Shown here: positions 52,809 to 61,943 of the stretch, in pieces | Layout of the letters: each line of letters starts with the position of its first letter | Numbering within the stretch: the stretch's first letter is position 1 | Notes under the pieces: generated by a model | Told to the model about the DNA's origin: nothing | The model's input: the letters and a program-made list of their open reading frames with translations, nothing else | The model's database searches: none | Made by a program: the position numbers and the translations under genes | Source of the DNA: Desulfatibacillum alkenivorans DSM 16219 | GTDB taxonomy: Bacteria; Desulfobacterota; Desulfobacteria; Desulfobacterales; Desulfatibacillaceae | Direction: 5' to 3' | Assembly (NCBI RefSeq): GCF_900142135.1 | Contig: NZ_FQZU01000001.1 | Span: forward strand, 223,653 to 287,652 | DNA length: 64,000 bases

Positions 52809-54209
52809 ATGGGAGGGTTGTTCGGCTGCTGTTCAAAAGATGAATGCGTAAGCGAAGTGTTTTACGGAACGGATTATCATTCCCATTTGGGGACCCGGCG
52901 GGGCGGCATGGCTTTTATGGACGGCGCGGACGTGCACCGCTCCATTCACAATATTGAAAGCGATTACTTCCGCTCCAAGTTTGAGCCGAATCTGGACAAG
53001 TTCTCCGGCGACAAAGGCATTGGAGTGATTTCGGACACAGATCCCCAGCCTCTGGTGGTCAATTCCCATTTGGGCCCTTTCGCCATCGCCACGGTAGGCC
53101 GCATTGTCAACATGGAGCAGTTGATCGAGCAGGCCTTTGCCTCGCGCAATTTTTTTACGGAGTCAAAAATCGGCGGCGCCAGCCCCACGGAATTGGTGGC
53201 CATGCTGATCTGTCAGGAAGACAGTTTTGAGGCGGGAATCCGGAAGGTCCAGGCTTCTGTGCAAGGCTCCTGCTCCATCCTGCTTCTGACGCCTCAGGGA
53301 TTGTGGGCGGCCAGGGACAAGCTGGGGCGCACGCCCCTGGTGATCGGAAAGAAAGCCGGCGCCTATGCAGTCGCCTCGGAAAGCAGCTCCTTTCCAAACC
53401 TGGGCTTTGAGCTGGATTATTTCATCGGGCCTGGAGAGGCCGTGTTTATCGGCCCGGAAGGCTGGGAGCAAAAGCTGCCGCCGGGCGACAAGATGCAGGT
53501 TTGCTCCTTTTTATGGGTTTATTACGGATATCCCGCTTCGTCCTACGAAAATATCAATGTGGAGGCCGTGCGATACAAATGCGGCGCCGCCTTGGCGAAA
53601 AACGACGACGTAAGGCCCGATTACGCGGCCGGCATTCCCGACTCCGGCATCGGCCACGCCCTGGGCTACGCCAATGAAAAGCGCATCCCCTACCAAAGGC
53701 CTTTCGTCAAATACACCCCCACATGGCCCCGCTCTTTTATGCCTCAAAATCAAAAGGTCAGGGACCTTGTGGCTCAGATGAAGCTCATTCCGGTGGCGGA
53801 GCTCATCAAAGGGAAAGCCCCCTTGTTTTGCGACGACTCCGTGGTGCGGGGAACCCAGCTTAAAGGTATCATCCAGGGCATTTTCAGGGCCGGCGCCCGG
53901 GAGGTGCACATGCGCCTGGCCTGCCCCTGCCTTATCTTTCCCTGTGACTTTCTTAATTTTTCCACGTCCCAGTCCTCCATGGATCTTATTGGAAGAAGGG
54001 CGGTCATGGCCATGGACGGAAGCCTGGATAAGGTTCACGACTACGCCGTCTCCGGCAGAGGAAAAAAGCAGGCCCTCAATGAATGGATCGGCGGGGAGAT
54101 CGGCCTGAACTCCCTCAAATACCAGAGGCTCGAGGATCTGGTGGAGGCCATCGGCCTGCCCAAATCCCGTCTTTGCACCCATTGCTGGGACGGCTCCAGT
54201 TATTTTTAA
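52809..54209 (+). CDS. PurF-like amidophosphoribosyltransferase lacking the N-terminal catalytic Cys
   Basis: The 466-residue length and order match PurF: glutaminase-like domain, then phosphoribosyltransferase domain. Canonical PurF begins M-C-G-I, where Cys is the nucleophile freed by processing; this protein begins M-G-G-L-F-G, with its first cysteines at 7-8. The PRPP loop is CDDSVVRGTQLKG, close to the usual DDSIVRGTT. The cysteines that bind a [4Fe-4S] cluster in Bacillus-type PurF appear kept (VCSFLWVYYG, CPCLIFPC, CTHCW). It may use free ammonia, another amine donor, or be a regulatory or repurposed paralogue. GGGGGAAAGG precedes the ATG, and carB follows 52 bp later. Confidence 0.85.
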   Translation: MGGLFGCCSKDECVSEVFYGTDYHSHLGTRRGGMAFMDGADVHRSIHNIESDYFRSKFEPNLDKFSGDKGIGVISDTDPQPLVVNSHLGPFAIATVGRIVNMEQLIEQAFASRNFFTESKIGGASPTELVAMLICQEDSFEAGIRKVQASVQGSCSILLLTPQGLWAARDKLGRTPLVIGKKAGAYAVASESSSFPNLGFELDYFIGPGEAVFIGPEGWEQKLPPGDKMQVCSFLWVYYGYPASSYENINVEAVRYKCGAALAKNDDVRPDYAAGIPDSGIGHALGYANEKRIPYQRPFVKYTPTWPRSFMPQNQKVRDLVAQMKLIPVAELIKGKAPLFCDDSVVRGTQLKGIIQGIFRAGAREVHMRLACPCLIFPCDFLNFSTSQSSMDLIGRRAVMAMDGSLDKVHDYAVSGRGKKQALNEWIGGEIGLNSLKYQRLEDLVEAIGLPKSRLCTHCWDGSSYF

Positions 54210-54261
54210 TAATGCGATTTCAAATTCAAATATACTAATCCAAAGAAAAAGGGAGGCTCGT

Positions 54262-57200
54262 ATGCCCAAACGGGATGACGTAAACAAGGTTCTCATTATC
54301 GGATCAGGCCCCATTATCATCGGCCAGGCCTGTGAGTTCGACTACTCAGGAACGCAGGCCTGCAAAGCCCTGCGGCAGGTGGGATACGAAATCGTCCTGG
54401 TCAATTCCAACCCGGCCACCATCATGACGGATCCGGGAATGGCGGACGCCACCTACATCGAGCCGTTGAACGTGGAAAGTCTGACTCGCATTATAGAAAA
54501 AGAGCGTCCGGACGCGCTTCTGCCCAATTTGGGCGGGCAGTCGGGCCTGAATCTTTCGTCCGAACTGGCGCAGCAGGGCGTCCTGAAAAAATACGGCGTA
54601 AAGATTATCGGCGTGCAGGAAGGCGCCATCAAGCGCGGCGAGGACCGGGACGAATTCAAAGCCGCCATGAATAAGCTGGGCATTGAGATGCCCAGGAACA
54701 CCGTGGTCACCACCGTGGAGGACGCGCAAAAGGCGGCCGCCGAGTTAGGCTTCCCTGTAGTGGTCCGGCCCGCCTACACCATGGGCGGCACCGGCGGAGG
54801 CATGGTTTTCAATCGGGAGGAGCTGGAGGTCATCGCGGCCCGCGGGTTGTCCGCCAGCCGGGTGGGCCAGGTGCTTATTGAAGAGTCCGTCCTGGGCTGG
54901 GAGGAATTGGAGCTGGAAGTGGTGCGCGACGCCAAGAATCAGCGCATCACGGTCTGCTTTATCGAAAACGTGGACGCCATGGGCGTGCACACGGGCGACT
55001 CCTACTGCACCGCCCCCATGCTCACCATATCCCAGGAGCTTCAGGACCGTTTGCAGAAATACTCCTACGACATCGTGGAGGCCATCGAGGTCATTGGCGG
55101 AACCAACGTGCAGTTCGCCCACGATCCCGAAACCGGCCGGGTAGTGGTCATTGAAATCAACCCCCGGACCTCCCGCAGTTCGGCCCTGGCGTCCAAGGCC
55201 ACGGGCTTTCCCATCGCCTATGTTTCAAGCCTCCTGGCCGCCGGCCTGACCTTGGACGAAATTCCCTATTGGCGGGACGGAACTTTGGAAAAATACACGC
55301 CTTCCGGGGATTACGTGGTGGTGAAATTCGCCCGCTGGGGCTTTGAAAAATTCCCCGACGCCCAGGATCAGTTGGGCACCCAGATGCGGGCCGTGGGCGA
55401 GGTTATGTCCATCGGCAAGAATTACAAGGAGGCCCTGCTCAAAGCGATCCGCTCCCTGGAAACCGGGCGCTACGGCCTGGGATTCGCCAAGGACTTCAAC
55501 GGCGCCTCCCTGGAAAAGCTCATGGATATGCTGGCCCAGCCTACTTCGGAGCGTCAGTTCATCATGTACGAGGCTTTGCGCAAGGGCGCTTCCGTGGAGG
55601 ACCTGCATAAAAAGACCTTTATCAAGGCCTGGTTTATCGAACAGATGAAGGAACTGGTGGAGCTGGAGGAGGAAATTCTCAAGTACAAGGGCCGGAGCCT
55701 GCCGGACGAACTGTTTTTGCAGGCCAAGAAAGACGGCTTTGCGGACAAGTATCTGGCCCAGCTGCTTGAGCTTGACGAGGCGGCAATCCGCGAAAAGCGC
55801 CTGGGACTCGGCCTGGCCGAGGCCTGGGAGCCGGTGCCCGTCTCGGGCGTGGAAGACGCGGCCTATTATTTTTCCACCTACAACGCCCCGGACAAGGTGG
55901 ACTCGGCTCCCGGCCGGAAAATCATGGTCCTGGGCGGCGGCCCCAACCGCATTGGCCAGGGCATCGAATTCGACTATTGCTGCGTGCATGCGGCCTTTGC
56001 ATTGCGGGACGAAGGATTGTCGTCCATCATGGTCAACTGCAACCCGGAAACCGTTTCCACGGATTACGATACGGCCGACCGCCTGTATTTCGAGCCTTTG
56101 ACCTTGGAGGACGTGCTTTCCATTTACGAGAAGGAAAAACCCGAAGGCCTGATCGTTCAATTCGGAGGCCAAACTCCGTTGAATATCGCCGGAGAACTGG
56201 CAAAGGCGGGCGTTCCCATTTTGGGGACCCAGCCGGAATCCATTGACCTCGCCGAAGACAGGGACCGCTTCGCCTCCATGATGGCCGGGCTGAACATACC
56301 CATGCCCGAGGCCGGCATGGCGAGCAACCTGGACGATGCGCTTCAGGTCGCCTCCAAAATCGGCTATCCCCTCATGGTCCGGCCCTCCTATGTATTGGGC
56401 GGCCGGGGCATGGAAGTGGTGCACGATGAGGAAATGCTCAAACACTACGTGGCCAAGGCCGTGGGCGTCACGCCTGAACGGCCTATCCTCATTGACAAGT
56501 TTTTGCCCCACGCCATCGAGGCGGAGGCCGACGCCCTGTCCGACGGCGAGGACGTTTTCGTGCCGGCCGTCATGGAGCATATCGAGTTGGCCGGCATTCA
56601 TTCCGGGGATTCCGCTTGCGTGATCCCTCCCATCAGCATTCCGGCCAAGCATCTGGAGACCATCAAGGAGTACACGAAGAAGATCGCCAAGGCTCTCAAG
56701 GTGGTGGGGCTCATGAACATCCAATACGCCATTTGCGAGGACAGGGTGTACGTCCTGGAGGCCAACCCCAGGGCTTCGCGGACCGTGCCCATCGTCTCCA
56801 AGGTGTGCAACGTGTCCATGGCCAGGCTGGCCACCCGCCTTATGCTGGGGCAAAAACTGTCGGACCTGAATCTGACGGAGAAGACCGTGCCCCATTTTGG
56901 GGTTAAGGAGTCGGTCTTTCCCTTTAACATGTTTCCGGAGGTGGATCCGGTCCTGGGGCCGGAAATGCGTTCCACCGGCGAGGTGCTGGGCATCGCCGAT
57001 TCTTTTGGCAGGGCGTTTTACAAAGCCCAGGAGTCCACGGGAACGGCCCTGCCAACGTCCGGAAACGTCCTTTTAACCGTCACCGACGACAACAAATCCG
57101 AAGCCCTGGAAGCTGCAAAAAGGCTGAAAAGCATGGGATTCGGCATTTGGGCCACCAGAGGAACTTGCAATTATTTTAAGGAAAACGGCCTGGAAGCCAA

Positions 57201-57462
57201 ATTGATCAACAAAATGCACGAGGGACGGCCCAATATCGCGGACGCCATAAAGAACGGTGAAATCCAATTGGTGATCAACACCCCGAGCAACCGGCTGAGC
57301 CAGTACGACGATTCCTATATCAGAAAGACGGCCATTAAATTCAAGACGCCGTACATCACCACCACGGCGGCGGCCATCGCAGCGGTCCGGGGAATTGCGG
57401 CCCACATTGAGGATCAGACGGAAGTCAAGCCTCTTCAACAATACCATCAGGACATTTGCTGA
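54262..57462 (+). CDS. carB: carbamoyl-phosphate synthase large subunit
   Basis: CarB makes carbamoyl phosphate from bicarbonate, two ATP and ammonia passed from CarA, feeding pyrimidine and arginine synthesis. The 1066-residue length is normal. Two homologous ATP-grasp halves are visible: the first starts KVLIIGSGPIIIGQACEFDYSG, the second KIMVLGGGPNRIGQGIEFDYC near residue 555. GGTGGGMVF and GGRGMEVV are the grasp loops, and the C-terminal MGS-like domain (about 935-1066) ends with the allosteric region (NTPSNR). GGGAGG precedes the start. carA is not adjacent; the upstream neighbour is the PurF-like gene. Confidence 0.97.
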   Translation: MPKRDDVNKVLIIGSGPIIIGQACEFDYSGTQACKALRQVGYEIVLVNSNPATIMTDPGMADATYIEPLNVESLTRIIEKERPDALLPNLGGQSGLNLSSELAQQGVLKKYGVKIIGVQEGAIKRGEDRDEFKAAMNKLGIEMPRNTVVTTVEDAQKAAAELGFPVVVRPAYTMGGTGGGMVFNREELEVIAARGLSASRVGQVLIEESVLGWEELELEVVRDAKNQRITVCFIENVDAMGVHTGDSYCTAPMLTISQELQDRLQKYSYDIVEAIEVIGGTNVQFAHDPETGRVVVIEINPRTSRSSALASKATGFPIAYVSSLLAAGLTLDEIPYWRDGTLEKYTPSGDYVVVKFARWGFEKFPDAQDQLGTQMRAVGEVMSIGKNYKEALLKAIRSLETGRYGLGFAKDFNGASLEKLMDMLAQPTSERQFIMYEALRKGASVEDLHKKTFIKAWFIEQMKELVELEEEILKYKGRSLPDELFLQAKKDGFADKYLAQLLELDEAAIREKRLGLGLAEAWEPVPVSGVEDAAYYFSTYNAPDKVDSAPGRKIMVLGGGPNRIGQGIEFDYCCVHAAFALRDEGLSSIMVNCNPETVSTDYDTADRLYFEPLTLEDVLSIYEKEKPEGLIVQFGGQTPLNIAGELAKAGVPILGTQPESIDLAEDRDRFASMMAGLNIPMPEAGMASNLDDALQVASKIGYPLMVRPSYVLGGRGMEVVHDEEMLKHYVAKAVGVTPERPILIDKFLPHAIEAEADALSDGEDVFVPAVMEHIELAGIHSGDSACVIPPISIPAKHLETIKEYTKKIAKALKVVGLMNIQYAICEDRVYVLEANPRASRTVPIVSKVCNVSMARLATRLMLGQKLSDLNLTEKTVPHFGVKESVFPFNMFPEVDPVLGPEMRSTGEVLGIADSFGRAFYKAQESTGTALPTSGNVLLTVTDDNKSEALEAAKRLKSMGFGIWATRGTCNYFKENGLEAKLINKMHEGRPNIADAIKNGEIQLVINTPSNRLSQYDDSYIRKTAIKFKTPYITTTAAAIAAVRGIAAHIEDQTEVKPLQQYHQDIC

Positions 57463-57469
57463 TCTTTTG

Positions 57470-57522
57470 CACAAACCAGGGAAGGGGGGGGCTTTCCGCC
57501 CTTTCCCTCGTTTGTGATTTTT
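57470..57522. terminator. long hairpin between convergent genes
   Basis: CACAAAC (57470-57476) pairs with GTTTGTG (57510-57516), with GGGAAGG pairing CCTTTCCC inside, followed on the plus strand by ATTTTT. It lies 7 bp after the carB stop and before the end of the convergent membrane protein gene. Confidence 0.75.
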
Positions 57523-57532
57523 GACGAGGCTG

Positions 57533-58552
57533 TTAATCGTCGTACATTTTGATGTTTGGATAGAATTTTTTTGCGCATTCCGGGCAGACCCCATGGCTCA
57601 GTTCGACCTCGGAATGCTCCAAAAGGTAGGCCTCCAGACGATTCCAATAGCCTTGGTCGTCCCGGATGCTTTTGCAGTGGGCGCATATAGGCAGAAAGCC
57701 TCGGAGCGTTTTCACTTCGGAAAGGGCCTGCTGCAACTCCTCGATCAACTTGTCCCTTTCGGCCTCGGCTATTTTTCTTCTTTCAATTTCCTGCTGGGCC
57801 GCGCCCAACTCCACCTCGATTTCCGCCACCTGCTTGAGAATGGCCAGGACCGGCCGGTTTTCAATGGAGATGCCCTTTTTTTGGTTTTGCCAGTACAGAT
57901 ATCCGTATAAAAAGGGCAGGGCGAATAAAGATATAATAAATCTGCTGATTAGCGTGCCTTGAAGAATTCCGGTGTAATGGGGCGTTCCCGCAAAAGCGCC
58001 CGTGGAAAACAGGATGACGTCCAGCCACATGACTCCCAGCAAGGTGGTGTAGGCCCTAAGCCCGAGCTTTAACCCAAATCCGGGACGCCCAAGATACTCC
58101 CAGGCAATGCCTAAAAAAATCAGGTCTATCAAAGTGGTTATGACCGAGGCCGTATTTATCCTCAAACTGGGCAAGGGGATGTACGCCAGATGGGGCTTTC
58201 CGATCAACGCCATCTGGACGTGCAGAGCCACGGCGATTAACGGAACAAGAATGGAAACCCCGGCCACCGTGGAAATGGCGATGCGCGTTGCGCGGGGGCC
58301 GTCAAAAACATAGACGACAAAAACCCCCAACAAAAGCGAGGTGTAAAAAACCGTGGACCCGATAACAAAGGTGACTCCCCCAACCTGAACGCTTAAACCC
58401 GCGTCCGTAACCCAGGACATGATGGCGGTTATCCCTCCGATGATAGCGTAAAAATGCACAGGTCCGAATCGGTGGCGCAGGGAATGCGCCCATAGAACCA
58501 GAAAATACACCACCATGGCTTCCGCTATTAAAATAAGTGCTTCGTTTCCCAT
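57533..58552 (-). CDS. membrane sensor-like protein with C-terminal CxxC/CxxC module
   Basis: This 339-residue protein has seven or so membrane helices (about 5-225), a coiled coil (about 232-275, AAQQEIERRKIAEAERDKLIEEL) and a 60-residue C-terminal module LSEVKTLRGFLPICAHCKS...RDDQGYWNRLE...SHGVCPECAKK. That module is nearly the same as the end of the protein at 7678-8538, while the membrane parts are unrelated. The two CxxC pairs suggest zinc binding. The helical linker joined to LSEVKTL is common at the end of PAS or receiver-containing signalling proteins in this group. No enzymatic domain is seen; the output mechanism is unknown. Confidence 0.8.
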   Translation of the reverse strand: MGNEALILIAEAMVVYFLVLWAHSLRHRFGPVHFYAIIGGITAIMSWVTDAGLSVQVGGVTFVIGSTVFYTSLLLGVFVVYVFDGPRATRIAISTVAGVSILVPLIAVALHVQMALIGKPHLAYIPLPSLRINTASVITTLIDLIFLGIAWEYLGRPGFGLKLGLRAYTTLLGVMWLDVILFSTGAFAGTPHYTGILQGTLISRFIISLFALPFLYGYLYWQNQKKGISIENRPVLAILKQVAEIEVELGAAQQEIERRKIAEAERDKLIEELQQALSEVKTLRGFLPICAHCKSIRDDQGYWNRLEAYLLEHSEVELSHGVCPECAKKFYPNIKMYDD

Positions 58553-58779
58553 TAATCTCTGCTTTCTTCCAAGAACAAACGGCCAAGTTCCTTTTTATGC
58601 AATGACTATGCCGGATAGCAAGCCGCCTAAAGAGCGCCTTTTTGCTTTGTTGCTTGCTTTTCAAATCCTCCTTGCCATCTATTCGATAATGATTATTTTT
58701 TACTTACCTGGGCCGGGATTTTAACCTTTATGCGCCCTGTCTGTTCTTATACAAGATAAAGGGCCGGGAGGAAAATCCC

Positions 58780-59115
58780 ATGAAAAACGAATTGCAGGAA
58801 GTCATCAAGAGCATCGGCGAGGAGTATGCGTCGGCCATCAGCCAGGATTCCACCTATTTGCTGGAAGTGGACCTGGCCGGAAAGGCCGAGAAACTGGGCT
58901 ACGGCAAGGTCCGGGATAAATACCGGGGGGCGACGGCCTTTGCGCCCTTGAAAGATTCGGCGCCGGGCATGAAAGTCATGTTTGACGGGCGGGGATTCTC
59001 GCGCCACGCTCAGTTTGATTCCGGGATGATCGTCCCGGAGCATATCGCCAAGGAAGCGGGCTTGCCGCACAAGGCGTATATTCCTCATGAAAGCATGATT
59101 CGCATAATCGGATAG
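58780..59115 (+). CDS. hypothetical 111-residue protein
   Basis: GGGAGG lies 8 nt before the ATG. The protein is soluble, mixed alpha/beta, with a helical start (MKNELQEVIKSIGEEYASAI) and a later beta-rich part (APGMKVMFDGRGFSRHAQFDSGMIVPEHIAKEAG). No cysteines, signal or membrane segment are present. It is divergent from the membrane sensor-like gene and is followed by a strong terminator. I do not recognise the family. Confidence 0.7.
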   Translation: MKNELQEVIKSIGEEYASAISQDSTYLLEVDLAGKAEKLGYGKVRDKYRGATAFAPLKDSAPGMKVMFDGRGFSRHAQFDSGMIVPEHIAKEAGLPHKAYIPHESMIRIIG

Positions 59116-59149
59116 TTCCCATTGATATAGAGGGGACGAGGCATTTTAA

Positions 59150-59190
59150 AATGGGCGCGGCGGCCTTGGGCTTCCCGCCCATTTTTTTTG
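59150..59190 (+). terminator. intrinsic terminator after the 111-residue protein gene
   Basis: AATGGGCG (59150-59157) pairs with CGCCCATT (59176-59183), followed by a run of T (to 59189). It lies about 35 nt after the stop codon. Confidence 0.8.
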
Positions 59191-59211
59191 TTTGTAAGCC
59201 AAGAAGGGGGT

Positions 59212-59393
59212 CGCCCATCCCCGAAAACGGGGATGGGCGTCCTGGATGGAGAGAGGAGATCAGACTTTTCGCTTTTGGGGGCAGGGTTTGGGGACCCTGT
59301 GCGAAAAGTTCGTTCTGCCGGCCATGTAAAACAAGCGCAGGCCAAAAGTGTGAACGAAAGGGGGGGGATTGCGTTCTTTCGTCTTTGGCCTGC
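59212..59393. other. three consecutive large hairpins, possible structured RNA or repeat
   Basis: Hairpin A is a perfect 12-bp stem with an AAAA loop (59212-59223 with 59228-59239). Hairpin B nests two stems: 9 bp (59264-59272 with 59301-59309) around 6 bp (59282-59287 with 59294-59299). Hairpin C nests 10 bp (59337-59346 with 59384-59393) around 7 bp (59354-59360 with 59376-59382). No frame here has a ribosome site. It matches no RNA family I recognise. The bases from 59394 to 59519 show nothing else. Confidence 0.5.
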
Positions 59394-59519
59394 TATGTTT
59401 ATTACGGCCTTGTATCTAGTCCTGCTGACAATGCAAGAACCAATACCGCCCGGCTAATCGCGGGCCGGGCCTTTTGCGCGCCCATTGAAATTGGCGTTTT
59501 TCGCGGGCGCGCAAAATCT

Positions 59520-61307
59520 TTATTCTGCAAACGCTTTGTTTTGGCCTCTATAAAGTCTGCAAGCAGCTTGATTATGGTCTTGCAGATGGTTGAGGCCGTG
59601 CGCCGCCGAGTTTCCAAAAGCATAAGGAAGCGCCGGGCTTGAACCCGCGTTTCCGGATTTCGCCCCGTGGCTTTGGGGGGGTGGAAAACGCAGGGACAAA
59701 GCGAAACGCCGGTTAAAGCCCGGATGCTTCTTTATGTTCAAGTGCTTAGCGGAGGAGGCGATGCGATCCGCCCGAAGCCTGTACTGCAATGATCCCAGCA
59801 TCATACCGGCTCCGGCGCCTGCAGCGGCGCCCGCCCAAATTGGTCTTGCGCGGGGAAAATTGGGCGTTAAGCCGATTTCCGCAGCACTGGAAAGGTGTAT
59901 ATCGCTGCCGTAAGCTCCGGCCAGGAACACATGCTCAATGGATTCGGGGGCGGCTCCCGCCGCTTCCAAGAGGCATTCAATCCCGGTGCGAACAGCGCTT
60001 TTTGCAATCTGAATCTGCCTGACGTCTTTCTGGGTCAGCACGATATCCCGGCCGGACCCGCTTTGAGACCTGGGAACCAGGACGAACTCCAAGCCCTCTT
60101 CTCCCTGGCGCACGCCGCCGGCTTTTCTTTTAAGGCGGCCCATTTCATCCATGACTCCCAAGCGAAGCAGGGCGGCCGCTGCGTCCAATGCGCCGGACCC
60201 GCACAATCCGATGGGTTTGACGTTGCCGATTGTTTTTATAATCAGGCTATTGCCGGATAGAAAAACCCTTTCAACGGCGCCTTGCGCGGCCAACATGCCG
60301 TCTTTAATGCCGGCGCCTTCCAGAGCCGGGCCGGGCGGGCACGAAATGGTGTACAACCGATCACGCTGCGGCAGGTACAGGGCGGCTTCCGCGTCCACGC
60401 CCATGCTCAGGGCGAGGGCGGGCTTATCGGACCGATCCAGCCCCAAAGCCATGATCAGGGCGGTCAGGTCGGCGCCTGCCGATCCTCCCGGGGTGGGAGG
60501 CAGGAACGCCTTGGCCTGAGGCGAAACGTCCAACTCCAGGTCTTGGGCGGGCAGGATCACGGCCGGACTCGCAACCGAGCGGCCGGTTTCCGCTAAAAGA
60601 CCGGGAAGGGGAAGCTCCCGCAACAACCGAATCATCCCAGGAGCGCCCACAAGGCAAATGCGCTTGATGTCCAAACGGGAGGCGCCGGCCTTGACGGCCG
60701 CGCCCTCGGCCAGAGCGTTAACTCCGGCGCGCAAAAAGCGGGACAGCATTTTAGCCCCTTGGGGATTGGAGGCCGCTTCGTTCAATTTTCCGGCGGCGTC
60801 CTCGCCAAAAGCAGCCGAAGGATTGATCATTCCCGCGTCAGCCAATTTTTCGCCCGTTTTCAAATCATACAAGCAGCCGCTGATCTGCGCGGCGCCCAAG
60901 TCCACTGCCAAGCCCAGACACGTCCCGTCTTCAGCAACGGGGTCGAAATCCTCCGGACGGACCAAAGGCGCCTTGGGGGGCTTCAACTCCCGGGGGCGGA
61001 GGGGCAATATCGAGGAGGCAGGAACGTAAACCCGCACGTCTCCCTGGACAATGCACTGGCAGGCCAGGCGAATGCCGGCGTCCAACTCATGCTGCGCCAG
61101 CAGGGACCGCTCCGCGTCAGTGATCCCGGACAGCCCCGGCCCGTTTGCCACGACCTTGCAAAGCCCGCAAGACCCGGTCTCGCAGTCAGACGCCAGGGCG
61201 ACTCCGGCCTCCACCAGGGATTCATGCAAACCGGCGCCGTAAAAGGCGCAGGTTCGCAACCCCATGGGCTGGATTTCTATTTGGCATTCGGAGGCTATTT
61301 GGTTCAT
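59520..61307 (-). CDS. RACo-type reductive activator of corrinoid protein (ASKHA, DUF4445)
   Basis: This 595-residue protein uses ATP and a [2Fe-2S] cluster to reduce inactive Co(II) corrinoid proteins back to Co(I). Residues about 5-95 form a plant-type ferredoxin domain with SDCETGSCGLCK and CQCIV for the cluster. A linker follows (RPRELKPPKAP), then an actin-like ASKHA domain (about 125-560) with GLAVDLGAAQISG near its start, GLCGSGALDAAAALLRLGVMD, QIAKSAVRTGIECLLE and VFLAGAYGSDIHLSSA. The C-terminus ends in a family-like FNRRFALSLRFP plus about 45 extra residues. The corrinoid protein and a GntR regulator lie upstream on the same strand. Confidence 0.92.
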   Translation of the reverse strand: MNQIASECQIEIQPMGLRTCAFYGAGLHESLVEAGVALASDCETGSCGLCKVVANGPGLSGITDAERSLLAQHELDAGIRLACQCIVQGDVRVYVPASSILPLRPRELKPPKAPLVRPEDFDPVAEDGTCLGLAVDLGAAQISGCLYDLKTGEKLADAGMINPSAAFGEDAAGKLNEAASNPQGAKMLSRFLRAGVNALAEGAAVKAGASRLDIKRICLVGAPGMIRLLRELPLPGLLAETGRSVASPAVILPAQDLELDVSPQAKAFLPPTPGGSAGADLTALIMALGLDRSDKPALALSMGVDAEAALYLPQRDRLYTISCPPGPALEGAGIKDGMLAAQGAVERVFLSGNSLIIKTIGNVKPIGLCGSGALDAAAALLRLGVMDEMGRLKRKAGGVRQGEEGLEFVLVPRSQSGSGRDIVLTQKDVRQIQIAKSAVRTGIECLLEAAGAAPESIEHVFLAGAYGSDIHLSSAAEIGLTPNFPRARPIWAGAAAGAGAGMMLGSLQYRLRADRIASSAKHLNIKKHPGFNRRFALSLRFPPPQSHGAKSGNAGSSPALPYAFGNSAAHGLNHLQDHNQAACRLYRGQNKAFAE

Positions 61308-61411
61308 GACTCTGCCGGACCTGTCCGTTTTAAAAAATGTTCACAGGCCGGCTCTTTTCAGGATTCCCCCAAAAAAAAGGCCGTTTTCACCTGCTTATAT
61401 AAAGTTCCGGA

Positions 61412-61477
61412 CTCCCCTTTTTCCGGCGGGATCTTGGCGGAAGAGGGCCTGAAAGGCCTCACGCCGGAAAAAGGGAG
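61412..61477. repeat. large imperfect palindrome upstream of the RACo gene
   Basis: Arms 61412-61428 and 61462-61477 pair over 16 bp with one bulged C, and CCGG blocks extend the pairing at the base. A second short palindrome (GAGGGCCT/AAGGCCTC) lies in the loop. It is in the 61308-61943 gap between the corrinoid protein and RACo genes, where no convincing coding frame was found; the minus-strand frame at 61524-61763 starts at a TTG with no ribosome site. Confidence 0.5.
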
Positions 61478-61943
61478 CCGGTGGTTTTGCAAATGCGGCA
61501 GGTTGGTTAAGTAGGACGTACGCTTAGGGGATACACGACGTTTTATTTTCGGAACCATCCGGATGCAGCTTGGAGGACGGCATGGCATTTGGTTTCCGCC
61601 GCAATGCAAAATTGGCGTCTTCGTTTTTAAAGAGCTTGGGCAGCGCGTATTGGCTGCCTCTTGTTCGGATGGAGCGCCGGTCTTTTCTCTTTTTTAGATC
61701 CGTCGCCTTTTCCATCCTGGCTTTGAAGTTTGAAATGCCCCTTTCGGGTTTTTCTTCGTTCAAAGCGGTCTAATTATATAGTTCTATAGGGAAGTTTGTC
61801 AAAGAAAAAATTCCGGCGCCCAATTTTTTTTTGTTTCTGCTTCTATATCAAATGGTTAAATTGCTGGAATTCCGGCGTTGAAAGGCGGGATCGAGGGGTT
61901 TTCAACTGGATTTTTCATTCTCAGAGATCCAGGAGGACAACAA

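Noticed and set aside
59151-59642. 163-residue frame across the hairpin cluster
   Set aside because: It runs through a terminator and perfect hairpins, lacks a ribosome site and overlaps the end of the RACo gene.
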